Of a stretch of DNA of 64,000 bases, positions 45,137 to 53,784 are shown one piece after another (within the stretch, counting starts at the first letter, position 1; each line of letters opens with the position of its first letter). The notes below the pieces were generated by a model that saw nothing but the letters and a program-made list of their open reading frames with translations, made no database searches and was not told the DNA's origin. The stretch lies in NCBI GenBank assembly GCA_020442385.1, contig JAGRKE010000008.1, positions 62,001-126,000 of the forward strand. The letters run 5' to 3'. The position numbers and the translations under genes are program-made. The stretch is from Alphaproteobacteria bacterium. Lineage in GTDB: Bacteria; Pseudomonadota; Alphaproteobacteria; Micavibrionales; Micavibrionaceae.

Positions 45137-46513
45137 CTAATTCTTTTTATAAAAAATACCGATATTTTTTCCTCTATAGGGAATTGTCATGATAGCACTA
45201 TAATCCTGAACTTCTTTAGGTTTGTAATAGCGAATGACGGCCAAACCTTCCGGATGCGCTTTAAACCATTTTTTGAGCGTTTCGCCTTGTTCGTTATCCA
45301 TTTTTTTATGAAGCCTGCCAAGATAGGTCAGTTCACCCTGATATTTTCTAACAAAAGCCCAATCTTGATCTTGGTGCTGCGCTACATATTCGGCAATAGG
45401 GCGAAGATCATATTTTTTGAATAGTGTTTGTGAAGCAATGAATTGCCCTGTGACAACCATCAGAATCATAATCGAAAATATTGTCAGTATGGGCCGCATA
45501 TCTGGTTTAAGACGATCCGCGATAAAAATTAAAACCCCAGGAACAAGCGGCAATAAATAATGCGGCTGCTTACCGCCGATAAACGAAAAAGCGATAATAA
45601 CAGGGATAATCCAGCAAGCTAAAAATCTGAGACCATACTTTGTCTGAACGTCTTCTTTAATCCTAGAGATACCTGTCCAAAAAGATGGTAGAAATGCCCA
45701 AGGTAAAAACAAGATAGGAACAAGGGGGAGGTAAAAATAAAAAGGTCGGGTATGAACATTTTCCATGTGACCTGAAATGCGCCCGGCTGTTTGTTCCCAA
45801 ATAAGCCAAAAAGCAAAATCAGGATTAGATGATTTTAAAACCGGCACAAGCCATAATAATACTGGAACGCCCGACAGCAAAAATGCAAGCACGCCGCCCG
45901 TATACCACGAAAGCCAGTTTTGCTTGCCTTTTAACCAGTACGGAGCCAACAAAAACGGAAACACGACATAAAGCCATGCAACCGGCCCCTTGGTTAAAAC
46001 ACCGATTCCCAATGACAGGGCCAAAGCCAAAAGAAATAAAGGCTTTCGATTGTCGGCATACGACAACAAAGCCAAAAGTGATAATAAAACAAAAACACCC
46101 AGCGTCATATCAAACATCACCAGCGTGGAGTAAATGATGAATGGCACGCTGCCTAAAACCAAATATGGAACAAATGCAGAGTTTCGCAGATTAAGCTTTT
46201 TTGCCAGAACCTGCGTCAAATACACAAACAGTGAAGCCGACACCATAATCGGCACTAGGGCTGACCAGCGACTCACACCAAAAACCGACCATGATGCATT
46301 AATCAACCAAAACAAAAATGGTGGCTTATGGCTGTAGAGGTCAAAATTCATAGTCAGTGGTGCAAACCAGTCCCTCCGCAGCCACATCTCCCACGCTACG
46401 CTCATGTAACGTGTTTCATCAATCGGCATTAAGGGACGAAGAAAAATGGCTGATAAAAACAATATAAGTAAAGAAGCAGGCACAAAAAGTGTCTGTATTT
46501 TAAAAGAAGTCAT
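45137..46513 (-). CDS. ArnT-like/GT39-type membrane glycosyltransferase
   Basis: Polytopic inner-membrane protein with about 11 helices. The first periplasmic loop carries the catalytic acidic motif of this superfamily, MPIDETRYMSVAWEM (Asp-Glu near residue 31), followed by SHKPPFLFWLINASW, the hallmark of ArnT/PMT-type transferases that use undecaprenyl-phosphate sugars. Together with the GT2 and LAB_N genes upstream, it fits sugar modification of lipid A or another envelope target; the sugar is unknown. The gene is AT-rich. It ends 112 bp from prmA. Confidence 0.88.
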   Translation of the reverse strand: MTSFKIQTLFVPASLLILFLSAIFLRPLMPIDETRYMSVAWEMWLRRDWFAPLTMNFDLYSHKPPFLFWLINASWSVFGVSRWSALVPIMVSASLFVYLTQVLAKKLNLRNSAFVPYLVLGSVPFIIYSTLVMFDMTLGVFVLLSLLALLSYADNRKPLFLLALALSLGIGVLTKGPVAWLYVVFPFLLAPYWLKGKQNWLSWYTGGVLAFLLSGVPVLLWLVPVLKSSNPDFAFWLIWEQTAGRISGHMENVHTRPFYFYLPLVPILFLPWAFLPSFWTGISRIKEDVQTKYGLRFLACWIIPVIIAFSFIGGKQPHYLLPLVPGVLIFIADRLKPDMRPILTIFSIMILMVVTGQFIASQTLFKKYDLRPIAEYVAQHQDQDWAFVRKYQGELTYLGRLHKKMDNEQGETLKKWFKAHPEGLAVIRYYKPKEVQDYSAIMTIPYRGKNIGIFYKKN

Positions 46514-46522
46514 GGGTGTTTT

Positions 46523-46831
46523 CTACTTCAGTGTCTGTGGGGTTTCAACAGGATCATCCTTCTTGCGATGAATGAAATAAAGATTACGGCTATAAATTAA
46601 CAAACCCATGCCTTGGCCAACCATGAAAACAGGATCTTGACGCCACAGGGCATAGCTAAACAGGACAAGCCCGCCGCCTAAACTAAAATACCAAAAGGCA
46701 TCGGGCACAACGCTGCGTCCCTGTTTTTCAGAGGCAATCCATTGCACAAAAAAACGCATAAAAAACAAACTCTGCCCCAAAAAACCGATCGCCAGCCAGA
46801 TTGTATCAATGTCAAAAGATAGAAATGTCAT
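46523..46831 (-). CDS. LAB_N (lipid A biosynthesis N-terminal) domain membrane protein
   Basis: A 102-residue protein with three hydrophobic helices matching the LAB_N family: IWLAIGFLGQSLFFMRFFVQ, then WIASEKQGRSVVPDAFWYFS and MVGQGMGLLIYSRNLYFIH. Such small proteins are often encoded between a GT2 and a GT39 glycosyltransferase, as here (10-bp gaps on both sides). They resemble the small multidrug-resistance fold and may act as a lipid-linked sugar flippase, by comparison with ArnE/ArnF. That role is inferred. Confidence 0.9.
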   Translation of the reverse strand: MTFLSFDIDTIWLAIGFLGQSLFFMRFFVQWIASEKQGRSVVPDAFWYFSLGGGLVLFSYALWRQDPVFMVGQGMGLLIYSRNLYFIHRKKDDPVETPQTLK

Positions 46832-46841
46832 GTAGGCCCCT

Positions 46842-47585
46842 TCAATTTAATTCTTCATATGTTTCATCAAAATCTGCGCGTCTTGCACGTTTTTGTAGCC
46901 ACAAAACACCCCTTATGTCACTGATACCGACAAGCGCACGATCAAGTGTTCCGTATTTGGATTTTCCATGCAGCCGAGGACGATGTGAAACAGGCACATG
47001 GACAAGCTCAACACCGTCTCGAAGCATAAGCGCGGGCAAAAAACGGTGCATATGATCAAAGTAAGGCAAATTGAGATAATCTTTCCGGCGGAACATTTTT
47101 AATGAACACCCGGTATCTTTTGTACCGTCTTTCAAGAGACCACCACGAATGCCGTTTGCGAGACGTGAGGATATGCGGCGCACCACATTATCGTGCCGTT
47201 TTTCTCTTTCGCCGAGCACCATAATTTTCGGTGTAGCTTTTTTGTATTTTTCATACTCTTCAAAAAGGGTTTTTATATCGGCAGGATCATTCTGACCATC
47301 GCCGTCCAATGTCACGATAAGCTTGTTTCCCGCAGCTTTAACCCCTGTCCACAACGCCGCAGACTGCCCGGATTGTTTTTTATGTTTTAATATGCGCAAC
47401 TCTGGGGTGTGCGCTCTTAGGCTCTTAAGAACCGAAAAAGAGTTATCCGTACTCGCGTCATCGACGTAAACGATTTCACTGATCGGCAAATTTTTACCAG
47501 CCTTCGAAATTTCTTCAATCAGCGATTGAATATTGTCTTCTTCATTATAAACAGGAACAACAACTGTAATCATTTTAACATCCAA
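46842..47585 (-). CDS. GT2 family glycosyltransferase (DPM1/ArnC-like)
   Basis: Cytosolic transferase that probably charges undecaprenyl phosphate with a sugar. GT2 motifs: VVVPVYNEEDNIQSLIEEI (residues 8-26), VDDASTDNSF, and the DxD-type DGDGQNDPADI (about 95-105). It lacks C-terminal transmembrane helices, so it is shorter (247 aa) than ArnC but like DPM1. It heads an operon with LAB_N and GT39: charge, flip, transfer. Confidence 0.91.
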   Translation of the reverse strand: MDVKMITVVVPVYNEEDNIQSLIEEISKAGKNLPISEIVYVDDASTDNSFSVLKSLRAHTPELRILKHKKQSGQSAALWTGVKAAGNKLIVTLDGDGQNDPADIKTLFEEYEKYKKATPKIMVLGEREKRHDNVVRRISSRLANGIRGGLLKDGTKDTGCSLKMFRRKDYLNLPYFDHMHRFLPALMLRDGVELVHVPVSHRPRLHGKSKYGTLDRALVGISDIRGVLWLQKRARRADFDETYEELN

Positions 47586-47699
47586 AAAAATTTATTCCTA
47601 AACCTGAATAAAACATAAACCTTAAGGCAAGCTGAAGGCTTTAAAACTTATAGCAGAAAAAATTCTATAGAACACATAGTGAAGATGATTCTGGAACGA

Positions 47700-49529
47700 C
47701 TACTCGACCGTTACGCTTTTCGCCAGATTCCGAGGCTGGTCCACATCCGTGCCCTTAGCCACCGCCACATGATAGGCCAGAAGCTGCACCGGGATCGCAT
47801 AGAGAATCGGCGCGATAAAGGGATGAATATCGCCCAGCGTAACCACCCATGTGGTTTGATCCTTGAGCGATTTTGCACCCGCCTCGTCAGTAATCAAAAA
47901 TACTTTCCCGCTGCGCGCCACCGTTTCCTGCACATTGCTGGCAGTTTTTTCAAACAGCGGATCATTACCCGGCGCAACGACAACCACGGGCACGCTCTCA
48001 TCGATCAGAGCGATCGGGCCGTGCTTCATTTCACCGGCGGCGTAGCCTTCGGCGTGGATGTAGGAAATTTCCTTGAGCTTCAACGCGCCCTCTAAAGCGA
48101 TCGGATAGAACGATCCACGCCCGAGATATAAAACATCGCGCGCATCTTTAATTTCCTCGGCAATATTTTTAACCGCACCGTCATATTGCAAAATTTGCGC
48201 GGCGACCGATGGAATATGGCGCAGGGCTTCGCCCATTTCCTGCATTTGCTCCACCGTGATTTGTTTGTTCGCACGCGCGGCGGCAAAAGCCATACAGGCC
48301 AGCGTCGTAATCTGTGTTGTGAAAGCCTTGGTCGAGGCCACACCGATTTCCGGCCCGGCGAGGGTGTGCAAAACCAAATCGCTTTCGCGCTCAATCGTGC
48401 TTTCGATTGTGTTGATGATGGAGAGAATTCTTTGTCCCTGTGATTTACAGTATCGGAGCGCTTCGAGCGTATCGAGCGTCTCCCCCGACTGAGAAACAAA
48501 AATCGCCAGACCTCCTTCGGGCATCGGCGCTTCGCGGTAGCGAAATTCAGAGGCGACATCAATCTCGCATGGAATACGCGCAACCTGCTCGAACCAGTAT
48601 TTCGCCAGCATACAAGCATAAAAGGCCGTGCCACACGCAACCAGCGTCAAGCGCGGCGCGGATGTAAGCGCCTCTAAAACATCATCGGGAATATTGATGC
48701 GGCCCGTTGACGGGTGCACAAACGCGCCCAGCGTATCGCCAATCACGGCGGGCTGCTCATATATTTCCTTAAGCATAAAGTGATCATATTCGCCCTTACC
48801 CGTCGTCGCACCGCTTTGCGCGGTGATGCGAATTTCACGCTCCAGCGTTTGGTTATCATTGCTGTAGATACGAACGCCTTCGCGCGTCACACTGACGCGA
48901 TCGCCATCTTCAAGAAAGCAAATTTTCTTGGTCAGCGGCGCGAGCGCATAGGAATCAGAGGCGACATACATCTCCCCCTCGCCATAACCAACCGCGAGCG
49001 GTGTGCCTTGGCGCACCCCGATCATCAAATTATGCTCACCGGCAAAAATCATCACAATCGCAAACGCGCCTTCCAGACGGCTCAGCGTTTTATCAGCCGC
49101 CTCTTGCGGGCTCATACCCTGATTCATGTAATGGGTCACCAAATGCGCAACCACTTCGGTATCGGTTTCGGTCTCAAAGCGGTATTGGTGCTGCTCCATC
49201 TCTTCTTTGAGCGTCGCATAATTCTCAATAATGCCGTTATGCACCACCGCGACTTTGTCTGTCGCATGCGGATGCGCGTTATCTTCGGTCGGTCCGCCAT
49301 GGGTCGCCCAGCGCGTATGGCCGATGCCAACCGTGCCGGAGATAGGATTGCCAGCAAGCTTTTCTTCCAGATTGACCAATTTACCTTGCGCGCGGCAACG
49401 CTCGATCGAGCCGTTAGACAGCGTCGCAATTCCCGCACTGTCATAACCGCGATATTCCAAACGCTTCAGCCCGCCAACCAACAGCGGGGCAGCCTCTTCA
49501 TTGCCAAGAATTCCAATAATACCGCACAT
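47700..49529 (-). CDS. glmS: Glutamine-fructose-6-phosphate transaminase (isomerizing)
   Basis: Makes glucosamine-6-phosphate, the entry point of peptidoglycan and LPS amino sugars. The N-terminal Cys nucleophile follows Met (MCGIIGILG), and the glutaminase block TRWATHGGPTEDNAHPH is present. Two SIS domains follow, with VSQSGETLDTLEALR and GVASTKAFTTQ, and the C-terminal signature PRNLAKSVTVE. Length (609 aa) is standard. It follows glmU directly (3-bp gap), in the order glmU then glmS. No glmS ribozyme is expected or seen. Confidence 0.98.
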   Translation of the reverse strand: MCGIIGILGNEEAAPLLVGGLKRLEYRGYDSAGIATLSNGSIERCRAQGKLVNLEEKLAGNPISGTVGIGHTRWATHGGPTEDNAHPHATDKVAVVHNGIIENYATLKEEMEQHQYRFETETDTEVVAHLVTHYMNQGMSPQEAADKTLSRLEGAFAIVMIFAGEHNLMIGVRQGTPLAVGYGEGEMYVASDSYALAPLTKKICFLEDGDRVSVTREGVRIYSNDNQTLEREIRITAQSGATTGKGEYDHFMLKEIYEQPAVIGDTLGAFVHPSTGRINIPDDVLEALTSAPRLTLVACGTAFYACMLAKYWFEQVARIPCEIDVASEFRYREAPMPEGGLAIFVSQSGETLDTLEALRYCKSQGQRILSIINTIESTIERESDLVLHTLAGPEIGVASTKAFTTQITTLACMAFAAARANKQITVEQMQEMGEALRHIPSVAAQILQYDGAVKNIAEEIKDARDVLYLGRGSFYPIALEGALKLKEISYIHAEGYAAGEMKHGPIALIDESVPVVVVAPGNDPLFEKTASNVQETVARSGKVFLITDEAGAKSLKDQTTWVVTLGDIHPFIAPILYAIPVQLLAYHVAVAKGTDVDQPRNLAKSVTVE

Positions 49530-49532
49530 GAT

Positions 49533-50873
49533 TTATTTCTTTTTCGCTTTGGATTTTTTCTTACGATAGCTGGCCGCCCAGCCCTTGATGACTTTCGCCG
49601 CATCGCGGGCAACCGCCAACGCATCTTTAGGAACGTCTTTTGTGATCGTCGATCCGGCGGCAATGAACGCACCGTCACCAATTTTCACGGGCGCGACCAA
49701 ATTGACGTTTGAGCCAACCATTACGCCCTTACCAATTTTTGTTTTATGCTTATCAAAACCGTCATAATTCACCGTGATCGCACCGGCAGAAAAATTCACA
49801 TCCGCGCCCATATCGGTATCACCAACATAAGCAAGGTGATTAATTTTGCTGCCCTTGCCGATTTTGGATTTTTTGACCTCTACAAAGTTTCCGATACGTA
49901 CCGCATCGCCAATATCCGCACCGGGGCGAAGGCGCGCAAACGGGCCGATGCTGGCCTCTTTGCCAATTTTTGTATCTTCCAGATGAGAGAAGGCTTTGAT
50001 CGTGCTGCCCTCACCAACAGATACGCCGGGGCCGAACACGACATGCGGCTCGATCACCACGCCGGGCGCAAATTTCGTATCATGCGCCAGAAATACACTG
50101 GAAGGATGATGCATACACACACCGCTTTGCAGCGCTTGCGTGCGCAGACGGTCCTGCAAAGTGGCTTCCAAGGCCGCCAGATCGCTATGAGAATTACAGC
50201 CCTTTACTTCATCTGGATCAGCGGTCAACGCCACATGGGTTGCCACGCCTTCACGCGCAGCAATTTCCGGTAGGTCAGTGATATAATATTCTTTTTGCGC
50301 ATTGTTGTTTTTAACTTTGCCGAGCCAGCGCTCAAGAGACGCACCATCAATGCAAAACGCGCCAGTATTGACGGTATCAATTTTACGCTCGGCGGCGCTC
50401 GCGTCTTTATGCTCAACAATTTTTTGCAGGCTGCCATCTTTGTTCATCACCAGACGACCATAGCCGGACGGATCTGATAGCCGCATCCCCAGCACGGAAA
50501 TTCCAGCCTTGCCGCGCGCCTTAATCAAGCCTTTGATTGTTTGCGGTGTAACCAGCGGCGTATCACCCAGCAGCACAACCACATCGCCTTTGACATTCTT
50601 AAGCGCCGGCAGAGCTGCCTTCACCGCACCAGCAGTGCCATTGCGCACAGCCTGTACAACGCAGGTGTGCGGCTTGCAGGCCGCTTCCAGTGCGGGCATA
50701 TCCGGACCAACCACCACGATGATTTTTTTAGGCTTCAAGGCCTCAGCATTTTTCAACACCCAGCCAATCATCGGCAAATAGGCCAGCCTGTGCATGACTT
50801 TGGGCATGTTTGATTTCATGCGCGTGCCCTTGCCGGCGGCTAATATAACGATTGTGAGAGGATTTTTATTCAT
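49533..50873 (-). CDS. glmU: Bifunctional GlmU (N-acetylglucosamine-1-P uridylyltransferase / glucosamine-1-P acetyltransferase)
   Basis: Makes UDP-GlcNAc. The pyrophosphorylase domain begins ILAAGKGTRMKSNMPKVMH (about 9-27) with LLGDTPLV and the GTGG-like GRLVMNKDG region. From about residue 240 the protein is a left-handed beta-helix of hexapeptide repeats, with HLAYVGDTDMG and the acetyltransferase NYDGFDKHKTKIG. It ends in a Lys-rich tail (RKKKSKAKKK). ATG at 50873 is preferred; an upstream TTG at 50909 would add 12 residues. Operon with glmS. Confidence 0.97.
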   Translation of the reverse strand: MNKNPLTIVILAAGKGTRMKSNMPKVMHRLAYLPMIGWVLKNAEALKPKKIIVVVGPDMPALEAACKPHTCVVQAVRNGTAGAVKAALPALKNVKGDVVVLLGDTPLVTPQTIKGLIKARGKAGISVLGMRLSDPSGYGRLVMNKDGSLQKIVEHKDASAAERKIDTVNTGAFCIDGASLERWLGKVKNNNAQKEYYITDLPEIAAREGVATHVALTADPDEVKGCNSHSDLAALEATLQDRLRTQALQSGVCMHHPSSVFLAHDTKFAPGVVIEPHVVFGPGVSVGEGSTIKAFSHLEDTKIGKEASIGPFARLRPGADIGDAVRIGNFVEVKKSKIGKGSKINHLAYVGDTDMGADVNFSAGAITVNYDGFDKHKTKIGKGVMVGSNVNLVAPVKIGDGAFIAAGSTITKDVPKDALAVARDAAKVIKGWAASYRKKKSKAKKK

Positions 50874-50952
50874 ACTCAGCAATTTCGGTGAAACGCCGCC
50901 GAAAGACAAGTCATTTTATGTTTCTGATTGTTACAAAATTGAGGGCAAAGCC

Positions 50953-51843
50953 TTAATCCAAAACACGTTTTTCTGCGATGAGAATTTCATCCCCACTGCG
51001 GTATTCGGCCAAATGCATGAATAAATTGCCGTAGGCCGTCTTGACCATTATTTTCACAGGCACGGCCGGGCCGTCTTTGCTCAAACGCCCCATCCAGACC
51101 GTCGGCATCGTACCGCGCTCACGCCCTTGCTCTTGGATCGACATCCAGCCACGCGGTTTTTCATGCCACTTTCCGGCAACAGGTACGACTTCGACCGTAC
51201 ATTTCACGGACGGGCCTTCGTAAATATTATATTTGGAGGCTTTCAAATCTTCGGCGTTCTCATGATTAAATTTCATCTCAAAACGCCGACTGCCATCAAA
51301 AACTTCTGAAGACTGTTCACAATCGCCGCCGCCGCCTACTTCTTGCATCGCAAGCAACGCGGCCGTTAGAGCATCGGTCGTACCCTGTGTTAGGGCATCG
51401 TCAATTTTTTTCTTATAAGTCGGCTTATCATGGTCCGTCACCCAAAGCCCATCAAACGTACGGTCTTTTTTGTATTTATATTCTTTAAGCTCAATCTCAT
51501 CGCGCCAGTTGGCCGTTGATTTATGAAGCTGCGGGCGGAAATCGTCGGCGCTGACGACCCAGCCATGACTCTCAAACGTACCGCTCCAGGGCGCGAGCTT
51601 GGCTAAAAACCCCCGCGTATTCGCACCCAGCACAAGGTCGTAGCGCTTATCATTGGTAAAATGAATATCCAGCTTCGCCTGCACCGCATGAATGCCGCCG
51701 GCATACACCTCATAAATCATGGTCTGATTGGTATCAGCGCGCGCGGTGGCCGGCAATACACTAACCATAAAGGCCAGGAAGGCGAACCAAGTGCCCACCC
51801 ATGCCGCTTTTGAACTGTTTAACCCCTTTAGCTGTGCCGTCAT
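50953..51843 (-). CDS. DUF3108 exported protein
   Basis: A 296-residue periplasmic protein of the DUF3108 family. The signal peptide covers about residues 1-36 (ending ATARADTN), followed by family-like beta segments YEVYAGGIHAVQAKLDI, ANTRGFLAKLAPWSGTFESH and WRDEIELKEYKYKKD. Function unknown; the family is thought to be envelope-related. Its start lies 83 nt inside the upstream gene (51761-52717), an unusually long overlap; the alternative ATG at 51768 would remove the signal peptide, so the long overlap is probably real. Confidence 0.8.
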   Translation of the reverse strand: MTAQLKGLNSSKAAWVGTWFAFLAFMVSVLPATARADTNQTMIYEVYAGGIHAVQAKLDIHFTNDKRYDLVLGANTRGFLAKLAPWSGTFESHGWVVSADDFRPQLHKSTANWRDEIELKEYKYKKDRTFDGLWVTDHDKPTYKKKIDDALTQGTTDALTAALLAMQEVGGGGDCEQSSEVFDGSRRFEMKFNHENAEDLKASKYNIYEGPSVKCTVEVVPVAGKWHEKPRGWMSIQEQGRERGTMPTVWMGRLSKDGPAVPVKIMVKTAYGNLFMHLAEYRSGDEILIAEKRVLD

Positions 51844-52717
51844 TGACGCCTCCTAAATCGAAATCTTTTATGCCTTTATTTTTTAGTACGCAGAATGCAT
51901 CCCAAAGCAGTCGGTGATGGGCGGCTGTTTTTCGTCCCTCTTGTGAGGACCAGCCAATTTGATAGGTCGCGCCGGATCCGTGGCACAGAATTAAAATAGC
52001 ACCAACTGGTTTATCATTGATTAACGCGCGGCCAATCAACATGTTTTTTGGTAAAAATGTGCGGCCCAAAGCTTGCAACAGCTTTACTGAAGGGCCATCA
52101 TAACTTTTTTCTTTTTTATCAAGGCTATAAGTCGTTAACAACCACGGTAAATAAGCGCCTTTTTCATCCCATTCAATCGTTAAATCCGCCTTTTGCGCCT
52201 TGCGCAGCTTGTTGCGTGACTGAGCCTTGAGAGTGCTCATCAATATATTCTCTTCTTGAGTCAGATCCACCCATATGGTTTCATATCCATGCTGCCCTAT
52301 CGGATAAAAGTTGTTTTTTTTCAATATATTACGGGTTTTTGGATTGTCTTCAATTTCAGGAATAAAGCGCCGTTTTCGGCCAAAACGCCGGGGAAATTGC
52401 CGGTTAAGCTCCGCCGTAAAGGCCTTAAAATGCGCTGTAGAGCCAAACCCTTCAAACCAGAGCGGACCACGGTCAACGATCACAGCATGGATAAGGTTTC
52501 CAAAAAATCCGGCTTCTAAAATCTGAACCAAACCCGCTTCGCGCCCGTCAATCTCAATCACGCCCCAGCGCGCTGTTTGCCGATTGATCATGCAGGCGGC
52601 TTGCGCGTATGCATAAGATTGCAGCAAATTAGCCCGGCGCAGGTCTTTGAAGCGTTTTTCCCACGCTTGCAGGCTCAAAATATTCCAACGGATCGCGCAG
52701 TGATTTATATCGCTCAT
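51761..52717 (-). CDS. FemAB/BioF2-like GNAT-fold acyltransferase
   Basis: A 318-residue cytosolic protein of the FemAB-like GNAT family. Two GNAT halves are suggested: the first with [20 protein letters not shown], the second with [20 protein letters not shown] and [20 protein letters not shown], then [20 protein letters not shown], a region conserved in proteins adding amino acids to lipid II or acyl groups to polysaccharides. The substrate is unknown. Envelope genes on both sides (glmU, dapD) fit a wall-related role. Confidence 0.84.
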   Translation of the reverse strand: MSDINHCAIRWNILSLQAWEKRFKDLRRANLLQSYAYAQAACMINRQTARWGVIEIDGREAGLVQILEAGFFGNLIHAVIVDRGPLWFEGFGSTAHFKAFTAELNRQFPRRFGRKRRFIPEIEDNPKTRNILKKNNFYPIGQHGYETIWVDLTQEENILMSTLKAQSRNKLRKAQKADLTIEWDEKGAYLPWLLTTYSLDKKEKSYDGPSVKLLQALGRTFLPKNMLIGRALINDKPVGAILILCHGSGATYQIGWSSQEGRKTAAHHRLLWDAFCVLKNKGIKDFDLGGVNDGTAKGVKQFKSGMGGHLVRLPGLYG

Positions 52718-52789
52718 AGACTTGATTTTTGGCCCTTATTCGTGCTGAATGACGCGGAAAATACAGCGTTTAAGCAAAGGAAGATTATC

Positions 52790-53650
52790 ATGAGCCAGCC
52801 CGCAGCGAAATATGAAGATTTACAAAGCATTATTGATGCCGCATTCGACGACCGCGCTTCATTAAGCATCAATACAAAAGGCGAGGTGCGCGAGGCCGTT
52901 GAAACGGCTTTGAACCTGCTTGATAGCGGACAGCTGCGCGTGGCCGAAAAAATCTCAACCGGCAACTGGCAGGTCAATCAATGGGCGAAAAAAGCCGTGC
53001 TGCTGGGCTTCGTTTTAAACTCTATGCGTCATATTTCCGGCGGCGCGGATAATGGCGGCTGGTATGACAAGGTTGATAGCAAATTCAAGGGCTGGAGCGA
53101 GCAAGACTTCGCCGCCGCAGGCTTTCGCGCCGTGCCCGATTGCGTCGTGCGCCGCAGTGCCTATGTCGCCAAAGGTGTCGTGTTGATGCCGAGCTTTATC
53201 AATGTCGGCGCATATGTCGATGAAGGCACGATGATCGACACCTGGTCGACTGTCGGCTCTTGCGCGCAGATCGGTAAGAACTGTCACATTTCCGGCGGCG
53301 TTGGAATCGGCGGTGTATTAGAACCGCTGCAGGCCGGCCCTGTGATTATTGAAGATAACGTCTTTATCGGCGCGCGTTCAGAAGTGGCCGAAGGCGTTGT
53401 GGTTGAAGAAGGCGCGGTGATTTCCATGGGCGTGTTCCTTGGCGCCTCTACCAAAATTATCAATCGCGAGACCGGTGAGGTTATTCAGGGTCGTGTTCCG
53501 GCTTATTCGGTCGTGATTCCCGGTACTTTGCCCGGCAAACCCCTGCCCGACGGCAGCCCCGGACCAGGTCTCGCCTGCGCCGTAATCGTCAAACAAGTGG
53601 ATGAGCGCACCCGTTCTAAAACCGGGGTGAATGAGCTGCTCAGAGACTGA
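52790..53650 (+). CDS. dapD: 2,3,4,5-tetrahydropyridine-2,6-dicarboxylate N-succinyltransferase
   Basis: Lysine/diaminopimelate pathway step using succinyl-CoA. The left-handed beta-helix shows repeats such as [20 protein letters not shown], and the active-site block [19 protein letters not shown] and [16 protein letters not shown]. It runs 286 residues from ATG at 52790, with AAGGA eight bases upstream; the longer open frame from 52577 is not supported. It diverges from the FemAB-like gene. dapE lies two genes downstream, across the HD protein. Confidence 0.97.
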   Translation: MSQPAAKYEDLQSIIDAAFDDRASLSINTKGEVREAVETALNLLDSGQLRVAEKISTGNWQVNQWAKKAVLLGFVLNSMRHISGGADNGGWYDKVDSKFKGWSEQDFAAAGFRAVPDCVVRRSAYVAKGVVLMPSFINVGAYVDEGTMIDTWSTVGSCAQIGKNCHISGGVGIGGVLEPLQAGPVIIEDNVFIGARSEVAEGVVVEEGAVISMGVFLGASTKIINRETGEVIQGRVPAYSVVIPGTLPGKPLPDGSPGPGLACAVIVKQVDERTRSKTGVNELLRD

Positions 53651-53784
53651 GTGCACAACTAAACCACTAAAAAATAACGGTTTTTAGAAAAGCGGCTGAA
53701 TACCAACGTATACCTATCCAAAAGGCCTATATAATTTTTACATAATTTCTTGTTTTTTTGCATTGTTTTGTGCTAAAAACCTGC

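Noticed and set aside
52577..52789. Extended N-terminus of DapD
   Set aside because: The extra 71 residues are unlike DapD and overlap the divergent gene; AAGGA precedes ATG 52790.
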